The notes under the pieces were generated by a model, which searched no databases, was not told where the DNA came from, and saw only the letters and a program-made list of their open reading frames with translations. Of a stretch of DNA of 64,000 nucleotides, positions 58,231-64,000 are shown piece after piece. Every line of letters starts with the position of its first letter. Position 1 is the stretch's first letter. The translations under genes were made by a program, and so were the position numbers. This DNA is from Yersinia proxima (GTDB lineage: Bacteria; Pseudomonadota; Gammaproteobacteria; Enterobacterales; Enterobacteriaceae), in the NCBI RefSeq assembly GCF_902170785.1, contig NZ_CABHYG010000022.1:62001-126000 (forward strand), in the 5' to 3' direction.

Positions 58231-59115
58231 ATGACAAAAGTAACTGTTGCTGCGACTCAAATGGCCTGTTCCTGGGACCTGCCTAAGAACATTGAAAATG
58301 CCGAGAAACTGGTACGTCAGGCTCATGCCAAGGGTGCACAAATCATCCTGATTCAGGAGCTGTTTGCCGCACCTTATTTCTGCATTGATCAAAGCCCTGA
58401 GCACTATGCACTGGCCCAAGAGCTGGACAATAGTCCACTTATCCAACATTTTTCCAAGCTGGCAGCCGAGCTGGAAGTGGTATTGCCATTGAGTTTCTTT
58501 GAGAAAGCCAACAATGCCTATTACAACTCACTGGTGATGATTGATGCTGATGGCTCCGTGATGGATGTGTACCGCAAAACTCACATTCCTAATGGCCCGG
58601 CTTATCAGGAAAAACAATTCTTTATCCCAGGCGATACCGGCTTTAAAGTCTGGCAGACCCGCTATGCCAAAGTCGGCGTCGGTATCTGTTGGGATCAGTG
58701 GTTCCCAGAAACTGCCCGTAGTCTGGCATTACTGGGGGCAGAAATCATTTTCTACCCAACCGCTATTGGGTCTGAGCCTGCTTATCCTGACATCGATAGC
58801 CAGCCGCACTGGACTCGTGTTCAGCAAGGCCATGCAGCCGCGAACCTGGTGCCAGTGATTGCTTCTAACCGCATTGGTACTGAGAAAAGTAAATATATCG
58901 ATGGTTTGGAAATGACCTTCTACGGTTCTTCATTTATTGCAGACCAAACCGGCGCTCTGCTGGCTCAGGCCAACAAAACCGACGAAGCGGTGTTGGTTCA
59001 CCAGTTCGATTTGCAGGAAATCGCTGCTCAGCGCGCGTCATGGGGCTTATTCCGCGATCGCCGTCCAGAAATGTATCAGGTACTTGCCACTTCTGACGGC
59101 AAAACCCGGAGATAA
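58231..59115 (+). CDS. aguB: N-carbamoylputrescine amidase
   Basis: A 294-residue nitrilase-superfamily enzyme that hydrolyses N-carbamoylputrescine to putrescine, CO2 and ammonia. The catalytic triad is Glu43 (IQELFAAPYF), Lys116 (YRKTHIPNG) and Cys153 (GVGICWDQWFPE). It is followed 3 bp later by aguA. With SpeA from 48 kb it completes the arginine-agmatine-putrescine route that Yersinia is known to use. Confidence 0.96.
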   Translation: MTKVTVAATQMACSWDLPKNIENAEKLVRQAHAKGAQIILIQELFAAPYFCIDQSPEHYALAQELDNSPLIQHFSKLAAELEVVLPLSFFEKANNAYYNSLVMIDADGSVMDVYRKTHIPNGPAYQEKQFFIPGDTGFKVWQTRYAKVGVGICWDQWFPETARSLALLGAEIIFYPTAIGSEPAYPDIDSQPHWTRVQQGHAAANLVPVIASNRIGTEKSKYIDGLEMTFYGSSFIADQTGALLAQANKTDEAVLVHQFDLQEIAAQRASWGLFRDRRPEMYQVLATSDGKTRR

Positions 59116-59118
59116 TGT

Positions 59119-60243
59119 ATGTCTGTTAAAGACCCCGTGTTACAAAGCACTGCGTCACAAGCCCTGCCGGGTACTCCGCAGCAGGATGGTTTCTTTATGC
59201 CAGCCGAATGGGCCAAGCAAGATGCCGTCTGGATGTTATGGCCATATCGTCAGGATAACTGGCGCGGTAAGGGTATTCCCGCTCAGCAGACGTTTGCCAA
59301 AGTAGCGGAAGCCATCAGCCGGACAACTCCAGTATTTATGGGGGTTCCCGCCGAGTTTATGTCGCAGGCCAAAGCAACCCTACCGGCCAGTGTCACACTG
59401 GTAGAAATGGCAAGCGATGATGCCTGGATGCGTGATACTGGCCCGACTATGGTCATCAATGGTGCTGGCGAACGCCGCGCGGTTGACTGGCAGTTCAATG
59501 CCTGGGGCGGTCTTAACGGCGGTCTGTATGCCAATTGGCAGCAAGATGAGAAAATTGCCGTTCAAGTGAGTGACTTCTTGAATAATGCCCATTACAGCGC
59601 ACCATTAGTGCTGGAAGGTGGCTCTATTCATACCGATGGTGAAGGCACTTTACTGACTACCGCAGAGTGTTTGTTGAACCCTAACCGCAACCCGCACTTG
59701 AACCAGGCACAGATTGAACAGTTGCTACGTGAATACCTTGGTGTCTCACATTTCATCTGGTTACAAGACGGCGTTTATAACGATGAGACCGATGGCCACA
59801 TCGACAATATGTGCTGTTTTGTCCGCCCTGGTGAAGTCGCTCTGCATTGGACTGACGATCAGCATGATCCGCAATACGCGCGTTCTGTTGCCGCTTTTGA
59901 AGTTTTATCCAATGCCGTCGATGCCAAAGGCCGTAAGCTAAAAATCTGGAAGCTGCCCGCACCAGGCCCACTGTATAACACCGAAGCTGAAACTTTCGAT
60001 GTGCTATCCAGCGATGCCGTGCCACGCACCGCCGGTGAGCGGTTAGCCGGGTCTTACGTCAACTTCTTGATCAGCAACCAACAGATTATTTATCCGCTGT
60101 TGGATAGCCGCACTGATGGGCTGGCGCATGATCTGTTGCAGCAGATATTCCCTGGCTATGCGATTGTTGGCGTCCCTGCTCGCGAGATCCTCTTAGGGGG
60201 CGGTAATATTCATTGTATTACCCAGCAAATCCCAGCAGCCTAG
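59119..60243 (+). CDS. aguA: Agmatine deiminase
   Basis: A 374-residue guanidino-group hydrolase of the pentein fold that converts agmatine to N-carbamoylputrescine and ammonia. The substrate Asp in [11 protein letters not shown], the His in [12 protein letters not shown] and the nucleophile Cys366 in [13 protein letters not shown] are visible. Length fits the family. It lies 3 bp after aguB, so the pair is co-translated from one message. In E. coli this pair is absent between yqgF and yggR. Confidence 0.97.
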   Translation: MSVKDPVLQSTASQALPGTPQQDGFFMPAEWAKQDAVWMLWPYRQDNWRGKGIPAQQTFAKVAEAISRTTPVFMGVPAEFMSQAKATLPASVTLVEMASDDAWMRDTGPTMVINGAGERRAVDWQFNAWGGLNGGLYANWQQDEKIAVQVSDFLNNAHYSAPLVLEGGSIHTDGEGTLLTTAECLLNPNRNPHLNQAQIEQLLREYLGVSHFIWLQDGVYNDETDGHIDNMCCFVRPGEVALHWTDDQHDPQYARSVAAFEVLSNAVDAKGRKLKIWKLPAPGPLYNTEAETFDVLSSDAVPRTAGERLAGSYVNFLISNQQIIYPLLDSRTDGLAHDLLQQIFPGYAIVGVPAREILLGGGNIHCITQQIPAA

Positions 60244-60245
60244 TT

Positions 60246-60286
60246 TACCCTTCGTACCTGGAGCCGCAGCGGTGTTAGCGGCTCTA
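60246..60286 (-). repeat. Fragment of an ERIC-related repeat after aguA
   Basis: Starts TACCCTTCGTACCTGGAGCC and includes GCAGCGGTGTTAGCGGCTCT, matching one end of the copy at 14201. The other half of the unit is missing. It sits 2 bases past aguA and may help form the 3' end between convergent aguA and yggR. Confidence 0.6.
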
Positions 60287-60309
60287 TATCCATTGACGAC
60301 TAACACACT

Positions 60310-61443
60310 TCATTGACTAACATGACGCTCAGCCAATACGCCCTGTTTTTGTCGCTGCGCTATTCCCTGCTCAAAAGTTTGCATTCCCCATTTTCCACCG
60401 CTCTGTATCACCGAGGGTAGCTGGTAGGTTTTACCTTCACGAATCAAATGGCTAGCTGCCGTGGTTTGCGTCAATATCTCAAATACGGCGATACGCCCAC
60501 CACCCACTTTATGACACAATTTTTGTGCGATAACTGCGCGCAGACTGGCTGCTAATTGCGCCTGAATTACCGTTTTTTCTGCCACAGGAAAAACATCCAC
60601 CAGCCGATCGATGGTTTGAGTCGCGGTGCGAGTGTGTAATGTCGCTAATACCAAGTGCCCGGTTTCAGCGGCAGTCAGTGCTAAACGAATCGTCTCTTGA
60701 TCCCGTAACTCCCCCAATAAAATAATATCGGGGTCCTGGCGCAATGCACCAGTTAGCGCGCTACTGAAAGAATGAATATGACGGCCTAACTCCCGCTGCT
60801 GGATCAAACATGATTGGCTGCTATGAATAAACTCGATCGGATCTTCCAGTGTAATGATATGACGTGCCTGCTTTTGATTCATCGCACTGATCATCGCGCT
60901 CAATGTGGTAGATTTCCCACTGCCTGTCGCCCCGGTAACCAGAATCAAACCATTATCTTGTTCGATTATCCGACTAATAATACCTGGAGCATCTAATTCA
61001 TCTAATGAGGGATTAGTTGCAGAAATCACACGAAAAGCTATCGATTTCCCCTGCTGTTGCTGAAAAACATTCGCCCGTAGCCGCTGTCCGGCACTCGTGG
61101 TACAAGCACAATCTACCTGCCCATTTTGCTGTAACTGGCGTTGTTGTACCTCACTCAAGAAATATTGGCTTAAGCCGTTAAGCCAACTGGCATTGACGCG
61201 TGGCCAGTGAGTAAAGGTTTTCAGTTCACCATCAATGCGCAATACCGGATGATAACCGGTACAAAGGTGCAGATCCGATGCATTATGATTTACACTATCC
61301 GCCACCTTATTAGCAAAATCCTGTTCGTTGAAGCCACCATCGGCATGTTCAGGTTTTTCCAACTCAATGTATTTGGTGGAAACACCATTAAATTCAGGGT
61401 TATCCGAGTCTGTGTTTTTATCATCCAGACAGGTGAAATCCAT
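60310..61443 (-). CDS. yggR: PilT-like type II/IV secretion ATPase YggR
   Basis: A 377-residue ATPase of the PilT family. Walker A GATGSGKST is at residues 171-179, Walker B in DPDIILLGELRD about 238-248, plus the Asp box LEDPIEF and His box GHLVLATLHT. PilT retracts pili, but here no pilus genes are adjacent. An N-terminal region of about 40 residues precedes the conserved start and is longer than in E. coli YggR (326 aa). The start at 61443 is set by AGGAG 6 bases upstream; longer upstream frames run into yggS. Only 19 bp separate its start from that of divergent yggS. Confidence 0.9.
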   Translation of the reverse strand: MDFTCLDDKNTDSDNPEFNGVSTKYIELEKPEHADGGFNEQDFANKVADSVNHNASDLHLCTGYHPVLRIDGELKTFTHWPRVNASWLNGLSQYFLSEVQQRQLQQNGQVDCACTTSAGQRLRANVFQQQQGKSIAFRVISATNPSLDELDAPGIISRIIEQDNGLILVTGATGSGKSTTLSAMISAMNQKQARHIITLEDPIEFIHSSQSCLIQQRELGRHIHSFSSALTGALRQDPDIILLGELRDQETIRLALTAAETGHLVLATLHTRTATQTIDRLVDVFPVAEKTVIQAQLAASLRAVIAQKLCHKVGGGRIAVFEILTQTTAASHLIREGKTYQLPSVIQSGGKWGMQTFEQGIAQRQKQGVLAERHVSQ

Positions 61444-61462
61444 ATCAAACTCCTGGGTCCAT

Positions 61463-62158
61463 ATGAGCACAATTGAGCAGAATCTACAGGATGTCAGAGC
61501 GAAAATCGCAGCCGCTACACGCAACTGCGGGCGCTCTCCAGAAGAAGTGACATTGCTTGCAGTCAGTAAAACCAAGCCTGTGAGCGCTATCGAAGAAGCC
61601 ATCGCCGCTGGGCAATACGCTTTTGGCGAAAACTATGTGCAAGAAGGGGTGGATAAAATTCACTATTTTGCAGAAAGCGCCCATGCCTCCCAGCTTGAAT
61701 GGCACTTTATCGGCCCGCTGCAATCCAATAAAAGCAGATTAGTTGCAGAGAATTTTGCCTGGTGCCATACCGTCGATAGGCTCAAGATTGCACAGCGCCT
61801 AAGTGCTCAACGCCCGCCAGAAATGCCAGCACTGAATATCCTCATTCAGGTCAATATCAGTGATGAGCAGAGTAAGTCCGGTATTGCACTGGCGGAGCTG
61901 CCCGCTTTGGCGGCCAGTATCAGTGAACTGCCTCATCTGTATTTACGTGGGCTGATGGCTATTCCAGCACCTGAAACAGATTATCAACGGCAACTGGCGG
62001 TATTTGAGCAAATGAATCAGGCCTTCTTGACTTTAAAAGCCAGCTACCCTCAGATGGATACGCTTTCCATGGGGATGACGGATGATATGGTCGCAGCTAT
62101 TGCGGCTGGTAGTACTTTGGTGCGCATTGGTACCGCGATTTTTGGCTCCCGCGCTTAA
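61463..62158 (+). CDS. yggS: PLP homeostasis protein YggS
   Basis: A 231-residue PLP-binding protein with the TIM-barrel fold of alanine racemase N-domains. The PLP lysine is in TLLAVSKTKPV; GENYVQEGVDK, WHFIGPLQSNK and SMGMTDDM are typical. It balances vitamin B6 and amino-acid pools and has no known catalytic activity. The start at 61463 (MSTIEQNLQDVRAKI) fits the family length (234 in E. coli). Confidence 0.95.
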   Translation: MSTIEQNLQDVRAKIAAATRNCGRSPEEVTLLAVSKTKPVSAIEEAIAAGQYAFGENYVQEGVDKIHYFAESAHASQLEWHFIGPLQSNKSRLVAENFAWCHTVDRLKIAQRLSAQRPPEMPALNILIQVNISDEQSKSGIALAELPALAASISELPHLYLRGLMAIPAPETDYQRQLAVFEQMNQAFLTLKASYPQMDTLSMGMTDDMVAAIAAGSTLVRIGTAIFGSRA

Positions 62159-62161
62159 ATA

Positions 62162-62186
62162 CCTAAAACCATTGGTTTAGGAGAAC
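62162..62186 (+). promoter_or_regulatory. Hairpin overlapping the proC ribosome-binding site
   Basis: CCTAAAACC (62162-62170) can pair with GGTTTAGG (62174-62181) with one bulged A and a three-base loop. AGGAG at 62179-62183, the proC Shine-Dalgarno, is partly inside the stem. This could lower proC translation or couple it to yggS translation, which ends 4 bases upstream. This is inference from pairing only. Confidence 0.4.
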
Positions 62187-62193
62187 TGATTTA

Positions 62194-63015
62194 ATGAAAC
62201 ATCGCAATATTACATTCATTGGTGCGGGCAATATGGCACGCGCAATTATCGCGGGTTTAGTGGCAGGTGGTTACCCCGCTAACATGATCAGCGTTTGTGC
62301 ACCTTCAGCTAAAAACCGTGATGCACTTGCTGCCGAGTTTGGTGTTATCAGTAGCGACGACAATATTGCTGAAGCGAAAAAAGCAGAAGTGATTGTTTTA
62401 GCCGTTAAGCCGCAATTAATGGCTGCGGTATGCCAACCCTTACAGGAAAATATCGATTTCACCGGTAAGCTGGTGCTGTCTATTGCCGCAGGTGTGCAGG
62501 TAGCCCGTTTTTATGCGCTGTTGGGCGATAATCTCAATTTGGTGCGAATCATGCCCAACACACCATCGCTGGTGGGGAAAGGGATGAGCGGCCTGTATGC
62601 GCCAGAGCAAGTCTCGCAAGATGACCGTGATTTCACGGCTTCACTGATGAGCTCAGTGGGCAAAGTTTGTTGGGTAGATGATGAAAATGGCATCAACAAC
62701 GTTATCGCCGCCGCAGGTAGCGCACCGGCCTATTTCTTCCTGTTTATGGAAGCGATGCAGCAAGAAGCCGAACGTTTAGGTTTTGACAGTGAAACCGCCC
62801 GAATGCTGGTGCAGCAAGCGGCATCTGGTGCAACAGCATTAGTGGAAGCCAACCCGCAATTACCGCTTTCAACATTGCGTGAACAGGTAACCTCTAAAGG
62901 GGGCACGACGGCCGAAGCAATCCGGGTATTTAACGAACAACACTTACCCCAAATTGTTTCCAGTGCCATGCAAGCTGCCATTGTGCGAGCAAAAGAAATG
63001 GAAAAGCTGTTCTAA
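62194..63015 (+). CDS. proC: Pyrroline-5-carboxylate reductase
   Basis: A 273-residue NADPH enzyme for the last step of proline synthesis. The Rossmann motif FIGAGNMARAII lies at residues 8-19; VRIMPNTPSLVGKGMSGLYA and the C-terminal PROSITE-type region LREQVTSKGGTTAEAIRVF are present. It follows yggS by 35 bp and is followed by yggT, a conserved order in many enterics. Confidence 0.97.
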   Translation: MKHRNITFIGAGNMARAIIAGLVAGGYPANMISVCAPSAKNRDALAAEFGVISSDDNIAEAKKAEVIVLAVKPQLMAAVCQPLQENIDFTGKLVLSIAAGVQVARFYALLGDNLNLVRIMPNTPSLVGKGMSGLYAPEQVSQDDRDFTASLMSSVGKVCWVDDENGINNVIAAAGSAPAYFFLFMEAMQQEAERLGFDSETARMLVQQAASGATALVEANPQLPLSTLREQVTSKGGTTAEAIRVFNEQHLPQIVSSAMQAAIVRAKEMEKLF

Positions 63016-63143
63016 CAGCGGCAAAATTTACAAAACACGACACTGGCTCTGATACTTTCCCGTTAAGATAGGGGTCTAGAAAGCAGGCGAATAGTCGATC
63101 TATTTACCTGCATACCATATTGAATTAAGGATTAAGGCAACTC

Positions 63144-63698
63144 ATGCTAACGCTGACTTTTCTGGCCAAAACGGTTATTGACCTGTATGTGATGGTACTG
63201 CTGTTGCGTATCTGGATGCAGTGGGTTCACAGCGATTTCTACAACCCATTCTCACAATTTGTGGTGAAAATAACCCAACCGATTGTCGGCCCGTTGCGCC
63301 GGATAATCCCTTCTCTGGGGCCAATCGACAGTGCATCGCTGCTGCTGGCATTCTTGCTGATGACCATCAAGTATCCGCTGCTAGTGCTGATTCAGAGCGG
63401 TTCGATGTCACTCAGCCTGTATAACTTGCTGTTTGGTATTATTTCATTAGTGAAAGCAGCCGGTTATCTGATTTTCTGGGTGATGATCATTCGTGCGCTA
63501 ATGAGCTGGGTCAGTCAAGGTCGTAGCCCAATGGACTACCTGCTATATCAGTTAACCGAACCTTTAATGGCACCGATTCGTCGCATTTTGCCCGCTATGG
63601 GCGGCATCGATTTCTCGGCGATGGTGGTTATTCTGATCCTGTATCTGATCAACTATTTAGGTATGGATCTGCTAGGCGAGCTTTGGTTCGTGCTGTGA
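63144..63698 (+). CDS. yggT: YggT family inner-membrane protein
   Basis: A 184-residue membrane protein with two copies of the YGGT domain: the first about 8-75 ([20 protein letters not shown]), the second about 105-175 ([20 protein letters not shown]). Each copy ends with an [15 protein letters not shown] motif. E. coli YggT was linked to osmotic-shock tolerance and potassium homeostasis; mechanism is not settled. Its stop overlaps the yggU GTG start. Confidence 0.93.
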   Translation: MLTLTFLAKTVIDLYVMVLLLRIWMQWVHSDFYNPFSQFVVKITQPIVGPLRRIIPSLGPIDSASLLLAFLLMTIKYPLLVLIQSGSMSLSLYNLLFGIISLVKAAGYLIFWVMIIRALMSWVSQGRSPMDYLLYQLTEPLMAPIRRILPAMGGIDFSAMVVILILYLINYLGMDLLGELWFVL

Positions 63699-63985
63699 GT
63701 GCAGTTACCCCATTACTGGACGGGCTGGCGCTCAGGCTATATATTCAGCCGAAAGCCAGCCGTGACCAGATAGTCGGTTTACACGGCGATGAACTTAAAG
63801 TCGCCATCACCGCCCCACCCGTTGATGGTCAAGCTAATGCTCATTTGATCAAATTTATCGCTAAACAGTTCCGGGTAGCAAAAAGCCAAGTGATTATCGA
63901 AAAGGGCGAATTGGGGCGGCATAAACAGATCAAAATAGTTAACCCGCAACAGATCCCCCCCGAAGTTGCGACACTGCTCGAATGA
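63695..63985 (+). CDS. yggU: UPF0235 protein YggU
   Basis: A 96-residue protein of the DUF167/YggU family, with [19 protein letters not shown] and [14 protein letters not shown] as diagnostic stretches. Function is unknown. The GTG at 63695 is taken as start because it gives the same N-terminus and length as E. coli YggU (96 aa) and overlaps the yggT stop (GTGA); an in-frame TTG at 63683 is the alternative. Confidence 0.93.
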   Translation: MSAVTPLLDGLALRLYIQPKASRDQIVGLHGDELKVAITAPPVDGQANAHLIKFIAKQFRVAKSQVIIEKGELGRHKQIKIVNPQQIPPEVATLLE

Positions 63986-64000
63986 TATACCCTAAATAAT
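63986..64000 (+). repeat. Start of another ERIC-related repeat (cut by window end)
   Basis: The last bases, TATACCCTAAATAAT, are identical to the beginning of the ERIC copy at 28069. The unit continues beyond the window. Confidence 0.6.

Noticed and set aside
57629..60243. Single operon yqgE-ruvX-aguB-aguA
   Set aside because: A good terminator at 58188-58210 separates ruvX from aguB, so aguBA is more likely transcribed from its own promoter.

Overview
The window reads as chromosomal DNA of a member of the Enterobacterales, most likely a Yersinia species outside the pestis group. This is an inference from gene order, protein sequences that are close to but distinct from E. coli, putrescine synthesis through AguA/AguB, and many ERIC-type intergenic repeats. 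Nearly all of it is conserved core genome: the lysS to ygfZ block, the gcv/ubi/pepP block, zapA-6S RNA-fau-serA-rpiA-argP, argO-mscS-fbaA-pgk-epd-tktA, speA-metK-sprT-endA-rsmE-gshB-yqgE-ruvX, and yggR-yggS-proC-yggT-yggU. No prophage, insertion sequence, CRISPR array or defence island was seen.

Layout. Positions 1-3.1 kb hold small accessory genes: the 3' end of a GH31 glycosidase, a DUF2000 gene divergent from an Lrp/AsnC regulator, a PAS-GGDEF diguanylate cyclase and an NTF2-fold protein. Positions 3.7-10.7 kb hold one very large autotransporter adhesin gene (2336 codons), bordered on the right by tRNA-Gly(CCC). Positions 11.3-17.8 kb are a leftward operon xerD-dsbC-recJ-prfB-lysS, with the programmed frameshift in prfB. 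Then come fldB, a 33-codon relic of creB, ygfX-sdhE, ygfZ, yqfA, an HD hydrolase, ygfF and a lipocalin-like gene. Positions 23.4-33 kb hold gcvTHP and ygfB-pepP-ubiH-ubiI, all leftward. Positions 33.3-39.4 kb hold zapA, 6S RNA, fau, serA, rpiA, argP, yggE and argO. Positions 39.6-46.6 kb hold mscS and central carbon genes. Positions 46.9-52.4 kb hold loiP, a Rieske protein, speA and metK with MetJ boxes. Positions 52.5-53.7 kb hold a BigR-like sulfur-sensing regulator with two YeeE/YedE half-transporters. The rest is a rightward housekeeping run containing aguB-aguA, plus the divergent yggR.

How the genes connect. SpeA makes agmatine, and AguA then AguB convert it to putrescine; the usual speB between loiP and speA is missing and a Rieske gene sits there. 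GcvT/H/P, SerA, Fau and YgfZ are linked by one-carbon and folate chemistry. Epd, Pgk, FbaA, TktA and RpiA form a central-carbon cluster with a Cra-like site upstream of epd.

The least ordinary items are the creB relic fused in TAATG style to the end of ygfX, the large autotransporter, the BigR/YeeE-YedE cassette in the place galP occupies in E. coli, a 74-bp hairpin inside the gcv operon between gcvH and gcvP, and about ten full or partial ERIC-related repeats. I did not find a convincing entirely new multi-gene system.
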